A DNA stretch of 64,000 nucleotides. Origin: an uncultured Gammaproteobacteria bacterium (GTDB lineage: Bacteria; Pseudomonadota; Gammaproteobacteria; Steroidobacterales; XN24). Both the position numbers and the translations under genes were made by a program. Positions 29,848 through 38,942 of this stretch are shown in pieces. Numbering within the stretch: position 1 is the stretch's first letter; each line of letters opens with the position of its first letter. The notes beneath the pieces were generated by a model. It was not told the origin of the DNA. It made no database searches and saw only the letters and a program-made list of their open reading frames with translations. Location of the stretch: assembly GCA_937924335.1 (NCBI GenBank), contig CALDWW010000055.1:62001-126000 (forward strand), given 5' to 3'.

Positions 29848-30686
29848 GCCATCTCTCCGGCAGCGCCACGACCGGCGGCGAGCATGTCCCGAAGCAGCCC
29901 TGATGGATCCTCGCAGCGCATCAGAGCCGTTCCTACCAGCGAGAGTCCGTAGCCAAGTTGCGCTGCGCTGCGAACATCCTCCGCCGCGGCCATGCCGCTC
30001 TCCGCCACCTTCGGGTAGCCGCTCGGGAAGCGATGGGCCAGAGCCGAGAAACGGGCGGGTTCGATCTCCAGTGTTTGCAGGTCCCGGCAGTTCAGACCCA
30101 GCAATAACTGGTCAACGGGGGCCTGGTCTTCCAGGACCGCGCCAGCCCGATCGAGATCGTTTTCGTCGAACGCCTCCAGCAGCGTGAACATCCCCAGCCG
30201 GCCGGCAAGGGCGAGCAGGTCTGCCAGCACATCATCCTCCAGAATCCGGACGATGAGCAGGATGCCGCCGGCGCCGGCGGCGCGGGCTGCGTAGATCTGT
30301 ATTGGGTCGACAATGAAATCCTTGGCCATGGCCGGGATTCCGAGAGGGTCAAGAACGGCTGCGGCCCGACGCAGATGGGACAGGCTGCCACCGAAACGAC
30401 TGGGCTCTGTCAGAACGGACACCGCCGCCGCACCCGCCCGGGCGTAGACGCCGGCCCGCGCCTCGATGGCATCACAGTCGGCCGAGAGTACCCCTGCGGA
30501 GGGTGAGGTCATCTTGATCTCGGCGATCAGGTCAAAACCCGTCGGGCTCAACGCAAGGCGGGGCGGGGGAGGCATGCCTGAGACCGCCGCCGCGAGATCT
30601 GCGGACTCCGGGTCCTGTTGCAGGCTCCTGGCTCGCCGCGCTGAGGCCGCTGCCATCGCCGCGAGAAATTCCGTCGATTCACTCAA
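29844..30686 (-). CDS. trpC: Indole-3-glycerol phosphate synthase
   Basis: The 280-residue TIM-barrel enzyme contains the blocks LIAEIKMTSPSAGVL (catalytic Lys), VSVLTEPSRFGGSL, AKDFIVDPIQIYAARAAGA, LGLNCRDLQTL and SLVGTALMR. Asn replaces the usual Asn-Asn (GLNNRDL) second residue, reading GLNCRDL. It closes the indole ring from CdRP. It is unfused and starts 5 bp after trpD. Confidence 0.95.
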   Translation of the reverse strand: MSESTEFLAAMAAASARRARSLQQDPESADLAAAVSGMPPPPRLALSPTGFDLIAEIKMTSPSAGVLSADCDAIEARAGVYARAGAAAVSVLTEPSRFGGSLSHLRRAAAVLDPLGIPAMAKDFIVDPIQIYAARAAGAGGILLIVRILEDDVLADLLALAGRLGMFTLLEAFDENDLDRAGAVLEDQAPVDQLLLGLNCRDLQTLEIEPARFSALAHRFPSGYPKVAESGMAAAEDVRSAAQLGYGLSLVGTALMRCEDPSGLLRDMLAAGRGAAGEMA

Positions 30687-30691
30687 GCCCG

Positions 30692-31723
30692 TCAGACCTC
30701 ATTCCGGCCGTCCCCTGGAAGCTCGCCTAGCAGACGGGCGGCGGCCCCTTCATCAAGTGTCGCCGCGACTGTTTCGGCGGACTCCGGGGGGCCGGGTGAG
30801 CGACCTGTTAGCTCCAGCACGAGAGCGGCGCCCAATACGAGTGCATCCCGGTGAGGTCCGTGTTCCTCGCCCTGGAAGACGGCCCTGATCCGAGCCGCGT
30901 TGCCGGTCGCGTCGCCACCCGCGAGATCCTCCGGAGAACAGCGCGGCAACCCCCATTCAGCCGGATCCCGCACGGTCCGGGTCACCTGTCCGGGGGTCAC
31001 GTCAAACAGCAGGAAGGGGCCGACCGGCGTAGCTTCGTCCCATCCGGGATCCCCGTGGACCACGAAGGCCCTGGTCAGATCAGTACCTGACAGCGATTGC
31101 GCCATCAGTTCGGCCATTTCGGCGCTGAACGCGCCGATCAGGTGATAGGGGGGCGCCGCGGGGTTAGTCAGTGGGCCGAGGATATTGAAGACAGTGCGCA
31201 CCCCCATCGACGAGCGAACCGGCGCCACCGACTTCATCGCCGGATGGTAATAGGGCGCGAACAGGAACGAGAATCCGCACCGCTGCAGATAATTCGCTGC
31301 CTGGTGCTCATCGAGGGGTAACGGCATACCCAGCGCTTCGAGCACGTCGGCGCTACCGCTCTTGCTGGAAATCGATCGATTGCCGTGCTTGATGATCGGC
31401 ACGCCGCAGGCCGCGGCAAGGAGGGCGGTTCCGGTGGACAGGTTGAGGCTGCCTGACCCGTCCCCGCCGGTGCCGACGACATCGGTCAGCCCTTCGATCA
31501 CCGGCAATTCAGGGCATCTTGCCAGCGAGCGCATGGCGCCCGCCATGCCGCGGATCTCGTCCGCGGTTTCCCCTTTCGAGCGCAAGGCGGCGAGCAACGC
31601 GCCGGCCAGGGCCGGCGGACAATCCGGCTGCGTCAGTGCAACCAGAGTTCGGGCGGCACCGGCTTCGCCGATATCCTGGCCGAGGAGGAGTTGCTCCAGT
31701 ATCGGGCTAAGCTCTGACGGCAT
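30692..31723 (-). CDS. trpD: Anthranilate phosphoribosyltransferase
   Basis: The 343-residue enzyme has the PRPP-binding signature DVVGTGGDGSGSLNLST and KHGNRSISSKSGSADVLEALG, with NILGPLTNPA later. It transfers phosphoribose to anthranilate. Its 5' end overlaps the 3' end of trpG by 17 bp, and it is not fused to trpG as in E. coli. Confidence 0.97.
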   Translation of the reverse strand: MPSELSPILEQLLLGQDIGEAGAARTLVALTQPDCPPALAGALLAALRSKGETADEIRGMAGAMRSLARCPELPVIEGLTDVVGTGGDGSGSLNLSTGTALLAAACGVPIIKHGNRSISSKSGSADVLEALGMPLPLDEHQAANYLQRCGFSFLFAPYYHPAMKSVAPVRSSMGVRTVFNILGPLTNPAAPPYHLIGAFSAEMAELMAQSLSGTDLTRAFVVHGDPGWDEATPVGPFLLFDVTPGQVTRTVRDPAEWGLPRCSPEDLAGGDATGNAARIRAVFQGEEHGPHRDALVLGAALVLELTGRSPGPPESAETVAATLDEGAAARLLGELPGDGRNEV

Positions 31724-32324
31724 CGACTTTATCCCCCCTGACTGTCAGTTCCCCGCGATCGAGAAAGTTCTTCATCAACTCAGGCCCGTCCGGCGTGAGG
31801 ACACTCTCGGGATGGAACTGCACGCCCTCGATCATCAACTGCCTGTGGCGGATTCCCATGATCTCTCCGTCGGGCGTACGGGCCGTGATCTCCAGGTCAC
31901 CCGGAAGACCATCCTCCCTGGCTGCCAGCGAGTGATAGCGCCCCACCAGCATCGGCTGCGGCAGACCGGCGAAAATGCCGCGATCGTCGTGCCTGACCTC
32001 CGACGTCTTGCCATGCATCAGTTCGCGGGCGGGGACGATAGCACCGCCGAACGCAGCGACTATGCATTGGTGGCCGAGACAGACACCGAGGATCGGGACA
32101 CGCCCCGTGAACATCTGGATCATGGCGACGGAATCTCCCGCCTCCGACGGGTTACCCGGCCCGGGAGAGACGATCAGGTGAGTCGGCCGCAATTCCACCG
32201 CCTGGTCGACGCCGATCTGGTCATTGCGGTGGACCAGGACCTCCGCCCCCAGCTCTCGGAAAGCCTGCACGAGATTGAAACTGAAGGAGTCGTAGTTATC
32301 TATCAGGAGGATCCGCTGTCTCAT
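31707..32324 (-). CDS. trpG: Anthranilate synthase glutamine amidotransferase subunit
   Basis: The 205-residue class I amidotransferase has the nucleophile C82 in LGVCLGHQ and the His-Glu pair in VQFHPES. It supplies ammonia from glutamine to TrpE. Sequences of this kind can also serve PabB in folate synthesis. It overlaps trpE by ATGA and trpD by 17 bp. Confidence 0.96.
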   Translation of the reverse strand: MRQRILLIDNYDSFSFNLVQAFRELGAEVLVHRNDQIGVDQAVELRPTHLIVSPGPGNPSEAGDSVAMIQMFTGRVPILGVCLGHQCIVAAFGGAIVPARELMHGKTSEVRHDDRGIFAGLPQPMLVGRYHSLAAREDGLPGDLEITARTPDGEIMGIRHRQLMIEGVQFHPESVLTPDGPELMKNFLDRGELTVRGDKVDAVRA

Positions 32325-33703
32325 AGCCCGTCCCTCGCAATCTCCAGCGCCTTCTTCAGTATGGCGCTCTTCGCCATCACCTCTGCGTACTCGTTCGCGG
32401 GCACGCTGTCGGCTACGATGCCGGCGCCGGCCTGATAGCTGTAGCGCTGACCCTCGAACACCAGCGTACGGATGGCGATGGCCTGATCCATACCGCCGGC
32501 ACGGTCGAAATAACCTACCGTCCCCGCATAGAAGCCTCTCCGGCGCGGCTCGTAGGCATCGATCAGCTCCATCGCCTTTACCTTGGGCGCACCGACCAGG
32601 GTGCCGGCGGGAAAAGTCGCGGCAAAAAGATCAAAGGCGTCCAGCCCGGCCTCGATCTCCCCCACGACCCCACTGACCAGGTGCATCACGTGACTGTAAC
32701 GTTCTATTGCACGGCTCGGCTGCACGCGTATGGTCCCCGGCACGCCAACACGGCCGAGATCGTTGCGGGCCAGATCCACCAGCATCACGTGTTCTGCCGC
32801 TTCTTTGGGGTCTGCAAGCAACTCGCGTTCGTACTCGCGGTCCTGCTCTGTGTTTGCACCACGCGGCCGGGTGCCGGCGATGGGCCGGAGCGCGGCGGAA
32901 CGGCCGTTCAATCGCACCAGGGCCTCCGGTGACGAACCGGCGATGGCCGTGTCGCCGAATTCCAGGAAGTACATGTAGGGTGACGGATTCAGCAGGCGCA
33001 GGGCCCGGTATGCCTCGAAGGGATGCAGGCTGCATTCGCCGGAAAAACAGATGGAAAGGACGAGTTGGTACACGTCGCCGACACGTATGTGTCGCTTCGC
33101 GGCCTCGACTGCGTCCATGAAAGTCTCGCCGCTCATGCTGGCATCCGGCGCGGCGAAGCGTCCATGCCGCCTGGCCGGGATGCCGGCCTGCAGAGCACGC
33201 ACGACGTCATCCCGGACGGCTCGCCTCTCAGCCTCGGAGCCGGCATGCAGCAGCGCTGCGCGTCTCGTGAGGTGGTCGAAGACCAATACGCTGGAGGGAG
33301 CAAGCCAGACAGCCTCTGCTTGCTCTCCGGCCGGAGTCGGCGGTCCGGGAAGCCGCTCGAAGTGGCGGACGATGTCATAGGCCGCCGCCCCCACCATCCC
33401 GCCCTGGAAGGGCAGTTCATCCAGGGCCGGCGTCAGCTCGGGCGTGGCCGCCAATGCCGCGCGCATGTAGGCGAGCAGCTCGGCCGTGCTGTCGGGCCTG
33501 GGGTGAGTCTGGGAGCCAATATGGAATCCGGCGGCGTCCAGCCTGATCTCGACGGCATCTCCGAAGCCGAGGAACGAATATCGCGCCAGGCGCTCACCGC
33601 CCTCTACGCTTTCAAGGAGAAAACGTGGTTGGAACGACGCGAGCTTCAGGTAGGCCGATACCGGGGTATCCAGATCGGCAGCTATGTCGAATGGCGGCTC
33701 CAT
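32321..33703 (-). CDS. trpE: Anthranilate synthase component I
   Basis: The 460-residue chorismate-utilising enzyme has the N-terminal feedback-site element RFLLESVEGG and the catalytic blocks PIAGTRPRGAN, LLADPKEAAEHVMLVDLARNDLGRV and FAATFPAGTLVGAPKVKAMELID. It makes anthranilate from chorismate with TrpG. ATG 33703 is chosen because GGAGG ends 5 nt upstream; the TTG two codons earlier has no support. It is the first structural gene of the operon and lies about 45 nt after an attenuator terminator. Confidence 0.97.
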   Translation of the reverse strand: MEPPFDIAADLDTPVSAYLKLASFQPRFLLESVEGGERLARYSFLGFGDAVEIRLDAAGFHIGSQTHPRPDSTAELLAYMRAALAATPELTPALDELPFQGGMVGAAAYDIVRHFERLPGPPTPAGEQAEAVWLAPSSVLVFDHLTRRAALLHAGSEAERRAVRDDVVRALQAGIPARRHGRFAAPDASMSGETFMDAVEAAKRHIRVGDVYQLVLSICFSGECSLHPFEAYRALRLLNPSPYMYFLEFGDTAIAGSSPEALVRLNGRSAALRPIAGTRPRGANTEQDREYERELLADPKEAAEHVMLVDLARNDLGRVGVPGTIRVQPSRAIERYSHVMHLVSGVVGEIEAGLDAFDLFAATFPAGTLVGAPKVKAMELIDAYEPRRRGFYAGTVGYFDRAGGMDQAIAIRTLVFEGQRYSYQAGAGIVADSVPANEYAEVMAKSAILKKALEIARDGL

Positions 33704-33746
33704 CAATTCCTCCCTCTTGATCCGCGGTCCGGGGGGAGGTTCATCG

Positions 33747-33781
33747 AAAAACCCATCCCCTTGAGGCTGCGGAGATGGGTT
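33747..33781 (-). terminator. trp attenuator terminator
   Basis: On the minus strand AACCCATCTCC pairs with GGGGATGGGTT (11 bp including one G-U) around a GCAGCCTCAA loop, followed directly by a T-run. It lies between the Trp-rich leader peptide and trpE, the position of a transcription attenuator. GTGCGG within the leader ORF (33823-33818) can pair with CCGCAC (33790-33785) just before the terminator arm, and a short extension across a GAA bulge would reach ACCC; this is a plausible competing antiterminator. Confidence 0.85.
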
Positions 33782-33805
33782 CGTGCGGTCAGCTAATTCA
33801 GAGGA

Positions 33806-33880
33806 TCAACCGAGCGCCCGCACCCGCTCCGGGGCGACAGGCCACCAGTGCCAGTGGAGTTTGTCGGCGATCTTTGACAT
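33806..33880 (-). CDS. trpL: trp operon leader peptide TrpL
   Basis: A 24-residue reading frame runs from ATG 33880 to TGA 33806. Residues 9-13 are H-W-H-W-W, giving three Trp codons within four codons. It precedes a terminator hairpin and trpE, so it fits the classical role of ribosome stalling at Trp codons when charged tRNA-Trp is scarce. There is no Shine-Dalgarno sequence, and the best -10 box ends only 7 nt before the ATG, suggesting a leaderless mRNA. An in-frame GTG at 33898 is an alternative start. Confidence 0.88.
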   Translation of the reverse strand: MSKIADKLHWHWWPVAPERVRALG

Positions 33881-33887
33881 CCCGACC

Positions 33888-33915
33888 AGTGTATCCACGT
33901 GCCGCATCGCGTCAA
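33888..33915 (-). promoter_or_regulatory. Predicted sigma-70 promoter of the trp operon
   Basis: Minus strand TTGACG (33915-33910), a 16-bp spacer, and TACACT (33893-33888). Transcription would start at about 33882-33880, that is at or next to the A of the trpL ATG. No TrpR operator resembling the E. coli one is apparent. The match is good for the -35 (5/6) and moderate for the -10 (4/6). Confidence 0.55.
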
Positions 33916-34072
33916 GCCCGATTGTGCAGCAGACGCAGGCTAAGAGGATAGGTATGGTCTTCGCCGGCCTACCCACTGGCCGCTGCGATCACGATCACTC
34001 CCCACGCGCCTGTGCTGACGAAGATCAGCTATGGCAGCTCATGGCCCACCAGCGATCCGCGGGCCGCATCTC

Positions 34073-35908
34073 TCAGAGATCGTACAGGGCCGACAGGACG
34101 AAAGTGAACCCGATCCACATGAGGAAGGTGAGCGGGATGCCGACCCGCATGAAGTCTGAGAAACGGTAACCACCGGCACTCATGATCAGCAGATTTGTCT
34201 GGTAGCCCATCGGCGTGGAGTAACTCATGTTGGCACCAAACAGTACGGCCAGGACCAACGGCTCCGGCGGCAGGCCGGCCTGCTGGGCGATGCTGATCGC
34301 GATTGGTGTTCCGATGACCGCCGCGGCGTTGTTGGACACGATATTCGTGACCACCGCGAAGGTCACGATCAAGGCGCTGACGATGAATGTCGGCGACAGG
34401 CTGCCGGTCGCCTTGACGAACAACGAGGCTACGAATGTATCCAGTCCGGTGCTGATGATCGCCTGTCCCAGCGCGAGACTCGTAACGATAATCATCACCA
34501 CGGAAGGACTGATGGCCGACAGCGCGTCCCGCCACTTGAGACACTGCGAGATCAGCATGACCGTGGCACCGATGACAGCTCCGGCAAAGATAGGCAGGAT
34601 GCCGGCGCCGGCGAGGATCACGACGACCGCCATGATCCCCAGTGCCAGAGGCGCCCGAGTGGTGTGCGGCAGATCCATGGTGCCGTCGAGCACAAGCATG
34701 TTGCCGCTTCTCTTCAGATCGGCGATGTTGCTTCGCGGTCCCTGGACCAGGATGACGTCGCCTGCTCTCAGCAGCACATCCTCGAAGTCCCCCGAGATCT
34801 CTCCGGGTGCGGTCCGTGCCCTGTGGATCGCCATGGGCAGCAGTCGGTAGCGGGCACGGAATTGTGTTGCGTTCAATGTCCTTTGATGCAATGGAGAACC
34901 CGTCGTGACGACCACCTCGGCGAGCTGTTGATCGGCGCCGGCGGAAGGCAGGAAATCGCCTTCAGCTGCTTCCGCCCCGGCAGCATCGTGCATCGTCACG
35001 CCGAGAAGGCGTTCGAATTCCTTGAGGTTCTCCCGGGTATCCGCTACCAGCATGCGGTCTCCCTCTTGAAATATCAGCGACGGCAATTTGGCGACGAAGA
35101 GCCCGTCCGCGCGCTGGATCCGGTTGATCGTCATCCGCTTGCCGGTCCGTTCGCGGACCTCCGCCAGCGACTTCCCGAACGCGAAGCTGTCCGTGTTCAC
35201 GAAGAACATCGCCTTGAAGATACGCGGCGAGGTGTCGGCCATCGGTGGTTCGCGCTCAGGCAGCAGTCGGGGCGCGACCAGCCACAGGAACAACAGTCCG
35301 ATCGATCCGACAATGACCGCCGGAAGAGTGAAATCGAACATATCGAACCTGCGCATACCCATGTCCGCGGCGATGGCGACCACCAGCAGATTGGTCGACG
35401 TACCGATCGCCGTCCCCATGCCTCCGACCAGGGTCGCAAGACCCATGGGCATCAACATGGCCGAAGAAGACAAGCGGTTGCGCAGCGAGACAGTGATCAG
35501 AATCGGCAGCAACAGAATAACGATAGGCGTGTTGTTCAGGAATGCGCTGAGGACCGCGCAGCAGATCAATGTCCCCAGCAAGGCCAGCTTGGGACGAGCT
35601 GCCCAGGCTTTGGCCACGATGGCCGCCAGAGGCTGCAGTGCGCCGGTCGTCTCGAGACCCTTGCCGATGATCATCAGCGAGACGATGGTCACCAGCGCAG
35701 AGTGGCCGAATCCGCTGAAGAACTCGGCCGACTGAATAAGCCTTCCATCGAACCGATAAGGGAATAGCTGGAATCCCAGCACCAGCAGAGACAGGATCAC
35801 GAGACACGAAGTCTCCATGGGAATGCGGTCCCGGGAAAAAAGTATCAGGGCTACGATCGTCAGCCCCAGCACCGCGATGCCGTGGGCGTCGGGGAGGACA
35901 GTAGGCAA
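34073..35908 (-). CDS. SLC13/DASS family permease with TrkA-C (RCK_C) domains
   Basis: The 611-residue membrane protein has an N-terminal block of about five to six helices, a cytoplasmic middle (residues 205-400) holding two RCK_C-type segments (SLAEVRERTGKRMTINRIQR..; NATQFRARYRLLPMAIHR..), and a C-terminal helix block. Paired SNT-like elements are seen as AFLNNTPIVI and SNNAAAVIGTPIA. This is the SLC13 anion/sodium symporter layout; such proteins carry dicarboxylates, sulfate or related anions. Substrate is unknown. A 16-bp palindrome lies 59 bp upstream of its start. Confidence 0.85.
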   Translation of the reverse strand: MPTVLPDAHGIAVLGLTIVALILFSRDRIPMETSCLVILSLLVLGFQLFPYRFDGRLIQSAEFFSGFGHSALVTIVSLMIIGKGLETTGALQPLAAIVAKAWAARPKLALLGTLICCAVLSAFLNNTPIVILLLPILITVSLRNRLSSSAMLMPMGLATLVGGMGTAIGTSTNLLVVAIAADMGMRRFDMFDFTLPAVIVGSIGLLFLWLVAPRLLPEREPPMADTSPRIFKAMFFVNTDSFAFGKSLAEVRERTGKRMTINRIQRADGLFVAKLPSLIFQEGDRMLVADTRENLKEFERLLGVTMHDAAGAEAAEGDFLPSAGADQQLAEVVVTTGSPLHQRTLNATQFRARYRLLPMAIHRARTAPGEISGDFEDVLLRAGDVILVQGPRSNIADLKRSGNMLVLDGTMDLPHTTRAPLALGIMAVVVILAGAGILPIFAGAVIGATVMLISQCLKWRDALSAISPSVVMIIVTSLALGQAIISTGLDTFVASLFVKATGSLSPTFIVSALIVTFAVVTNIVSNNAAAVIGTPIAISIAQQAGLPPEPLVLAVLFGANMSYSTPMGYQTNLLIMSAGGYRFSDFMRVGIPLTFLMWIGFTFVLSALYDL

Positions 35909-36228
35909 GGCGTCTCCTCGAGCTGATCCGGAACTCGCACCGGCCCATGACGCCGGCTGCGGATCAAAATGCTATAGCATTTCCGCCTCTCTTGCCGCAC
36001 AGATGCTCAAGGTGCCCGGACACCGACTGCCCTCCGTGGCAGCCCCGGTGCCCGGGCGGGCCCGACATCCCTGTGGCCCGGACGACAAGGCTAGTGTGGC
36101 TCTCCTCCTGCTGAAAGTGCCCGTTTCCTGTCCATTGCCGCTGATACGTTGCGCCCGGCGACAACTATCCGGATCATGAGTGCCTTGCCGTCTATCGCCT
36201 CCCGAAGTCGTTTGATCTGGCCGGATTC
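35909..36228. other. 320-bp divergent intergenic region (SLC13 permease / ppc)
   Basis: No gene is supported here. It separates the minus-strand permease from the plus-strand PEP carboxylase gene and must hold both promoters. The only clear element is the palindrome at 35967-35982. The part nearer ppc is GC-rich, and I find no -35/-10 pair I would defend. Confidence 0.6.
35967..35982. promoter_or_regulatory. Perfect 16-bp palindrome containing back-to-back extended -10 elements
   Basis: AAATGCTATAGCATTT is fully self-complementary. Each strand reads TGCTATAGC, an extended -10 (TGn-TATAGC), so it may act as a bidirectional promoter core or as an operator over one. It lies 59 bp from the permease start and 247 bp from ppc. 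Function is inferred. Confidence 0.45.
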
Positions 36229-38940
36229 ATGAACATGTCGAGAGAGTCTCTTACGTTCGAACCCAAGGATGACGCCTTGCGGCAAGACGTCGGGCGCCTT
36301 GGCGCCCTGGTCGGAGAGCTGATACTCGAACAGTCCTGTGCTCGCGTGTTCGACATGGTGGAGACCGTCCGCAAGGCGGCTATCCTCAGTCGCGAGCGTG
36401 ATGGAGCCAGCATTACCGAGATTCCATGCGATGTGGCTCCGGACCATGAAGCCGAGCTCGTAAGGGCGTTCTCGACCTACTTCCAGGCTGTCAATCTCGC
36501 GGAACGGGTCCACAGGGTGCGACGCAGACGGGACTGGCTGAGACAGTCGGATGGTCCGCAACCGGGTAGCCTTGAGGACGCCCTGGCGAGCATCGCAGCA
36601 AGCGTCCACAGCCGCGACGATCTGCAGCGAGTCCTGGACGGCATCCGGGTCGAGCCGGTATTTACGGCGCATCCCACAGAGCCGACCCGCCGGACAATCC
36701 TCAGGAAACAACAGCGCATCGCTCGCCGTCTGGTCGAACTGATGGACCCTTCACTCACACCTGACGAGAACGCGACCGCGTGGGGTCGGGTCCGGGAAGA
36801 ACTCACCTCGATCTGGCAGACCGAGGAACACCCGGGTCAGCGGATGACCGTCAGTGACGAATTCGAGCATGTCCTGTTTTTCCTGACGGACGTGATCTAC
36901 AGGGTCGTGCCGGTCTTCTATGAGAATCTTAAGCGCGCTCTCGATTCCGTCTTCGGCGAACTCGCGACGGGACTGCGGATCCCTGTCCTGATCCGCTTCG
37001 GTTCCTGGGTCGGTGGCGACATGGACGGCAACCCCAATGTCTCCGCAGCCACCATCAGCGCGACTCTTGCGGCTCAGCGGGACGCCATCCTGGCACGCTA
37101 CCGTAGCGAATTGGTCAGGCTCGCAGAGATCCTCACCCAGTGCCCCAGTCGAGTCGGTATCGATCCGCGTGTGATGGACCTCTGTGCGCTCTATGGGGAG
37201 ATGTTCCCGGATGTCACGGCCAGCATTCCGGAACGCCACCGCAACATGCCATACCGCATCCTGGCCAGGCTGCTGCGCGCACGACTGAAAGCCACCTTGG
37301 ACGAACAGCAAGGGGGGTACGGCAGCGCCGCCGAGTTCGTTGACGACCTCGAGGCAATCGCCACCAGCCTGCGCAACAATCGCGGCCAGCATGCCGGACT
37401 CTTCCTGACGCAGCGCCTGATATGGCGCGCGAGGACCTTTGGCTTCCATCTCGCCACTCTCGACCTGCGGCAGGATGCGTTGGTCCACCGGCGCGTCATC
37501 GGCCGGGCCCTCGGCGACGCGGGCTGGGAAGAGCTGGGTGCGGCAGAGCGCGCCGCCCGCTTGCGTGAGACGCTTTCCGGCCCGGCAGGGGCCGTCGCTC
37601 GGCTGGATCGTGAGGGCGAGACCGTACTGGACGTTTTTCGCGCGGCACGGGAAGCTCGAGATCGATTTGGTGCAGACGCGATCGGCCCCTATATCGTCAG
37701 CATGGCGAGGGCGGCAGATGATGTTCTGTCAGTGCTGGTGCTCGCTCGCTGGGCTGAGCTGTGTGACAACGATGGCCACGTCCCGGTCGACGTGGCGCCC
37801 CTGTTCGAGACGCTGGAGGACCTGGAGGCGGGTGCCGAGGTGCTGGAAGGGTTGCTTTCCGACGACCTCTACGCCCGTCATGTGGGACGCCGGGAACAGC
37901 GCCAGATCGTGATGATCGGCTATTCGGACAGCAACAAGGACGCCGGAATCGGCGCAGCCCGCTGGGCGCTACACGGAGCGGAGACGTCTCTGGCGAGGTG
38001 TGCTGATCGTCACGAAGTGGACCTCACGCTGTTCCACGGTCGCGGCGGCACGATCAGCCGAGGCGGAGGCAAGACCCATGTCGCAGTGATGGCGGCACCG
38101 CCCGGCGCGGTGCGGGGCGTCCTGCGGGTCACGGAGCAAGGCGAGATCATCAACGCCAAGTACGGGCTCCGCGGGGTCGCCTTGCGCACCCTTGAACGGG
38201 CCGTTGGATCGGTCACTCAGGCGACTTTCGGTGCGGCGCCAGCGCCGCCCGAACCCAGCTGGGAGGAGGCGATGGACGAAGTCGCCCGCACCAGCGCCGC
38301 TGCGTATCGCGACCTGGTCTACGCGGACCCGGCTTTCTACGGTTTCTTCCGTCAGTCCACGCCGATTGATGTCATCGAACGAATGAAGATTGGATCGCGA
38401 CCCGCCAGTCGCAGGACCGGACAGGGCGTGCAGGACCTGCGAGCCATCCCCTGGGTGTTCGCCTGGTCACAGAATCGGGCCGTCCTTCCCGGCTGGTACG
38501 GATTTGGCGCCGGCCTGGAGGCAGCGCTCAGGCGTCACGGCCCTGATCTGCTCAGGGAGATGTTCTCGGACTGGTTGTTCATGCGGGCTCTCCTGGAAGA
38601 CGTGGAAATGGTCCTGGCCAAAGCAGACATGTCGATCGCCGAACGCTACGCATCGCTGGCCGATGACGGTCTGCGGTCATTCCATGAGTTGATCAGCGCG
38701 CGCTTCGACCGCACCGTCGAACTCGTGCTCGAGCTGAAAGGCAATACGAACCTGCTTGACGATGACCCGGTGCTTCAGCGGGCGGTCCGCCTTCGGAATC
38801 CCTATGTCGATCCGATGAGCCTGATACAGGTTGATCTGCTGGGTCGATGGCGCGCCGGAGGCAGCCGGGATGACGACCTGTTGCAGAGATTGTTGCTGAC
38901 CGTGAACGGCATCGCTCACGGATTGCAGAATACCGGCTGA
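36229..38940 (+). CDS. ppc: Phosphoenolpyruvate carboxylase
   Basis: The 903-residue enzyme fixes bicarbonate onto PEP to give oxaloacetate, refilling the TCA cycle. The catalytic His148 lies in VFTAHPTEPTRRT; IGYSDSNKDAG and FHGRGGTISRGGG form the active site, and the C-terminal QVDLLGRWR is intact with a C terminus ending HGLQNTG. ATG 36229 or 36235 could be the start; neither has a strong ribosome site. It ends 2 bp from the convergent symporter gene. Confidence 0.97.
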   Translation: MNMSRESLTFEPKDDALRQDVGRLGALVGELILEQSCARVFDMVETVRKAAILSRERDGASITEIPCDVAPDHEAELVRAFSTYFQAVNLAERVHRVRRRRDWLRQSDGPQPGSLEDALASIAASVHSRDDLQRVLDGIRVEPVFTAHPTEPTRRTILRKQQRIARRLVELMDPSLTPDENATAWGRVREELTSIWQTEEHPGQRMTVSDEFEHVLFFLTDVIYRVVPVFYENLKRALDSVFGELATGLRIPVLIRFGSWVGGDMDGNPNVSAATISATLAAQRDAILARYRSELVRLAEILTQCPSRVGIDPRVMDLCALYGEMFPDVTASIPERHRNMPYRILARLLRARLKATLDEQQGGYGSAAEFVDDLEAIATSLRNNRGQHAGLFLTQRLIWRARTFGFHLATLDLRQDALVHRRVIGRALGDAGWEELGAAERAARLRETLSGPAGAVARLDREGETVLDVFRAAREARDRFGADAIGPYIVSMARAADDVLSVLVLARWAELCDNDGHVPVDVAPLFETLEDLEAGAEVLEGLLSDDLYARHVGRREQRQIVMIGYSDSNKDAGIGAARWALHGAETSLARCADRHEVDLTLFHGRGGTISRGGGKTHVAVMAAPPGAVRGVLRVTEQGEIINAKYGLRGVALRTLERAVGSVTQATFGAAPAPPEPSWEEAMDEVARTSAAAYRDLVYADPAFYGFFRQSTPIDVIERMKIGSRPASRRTGQGVQDLRAIPWVFAWSQNRAVLPGWYGFGAGLEAALRRHGPDLLREMFSDWLFMRALLEDVEMVLAKADMSIAERYASLADDGLRSFHELISARFDRTVELVLELKGNTNLLDDDPVLQRAVRLRNPYVDPMSLIQVDLLGRWRAGGSRDDDLLQRLLLTVNGIAHGLQNTG

Positions 38941-38942
38941 CT

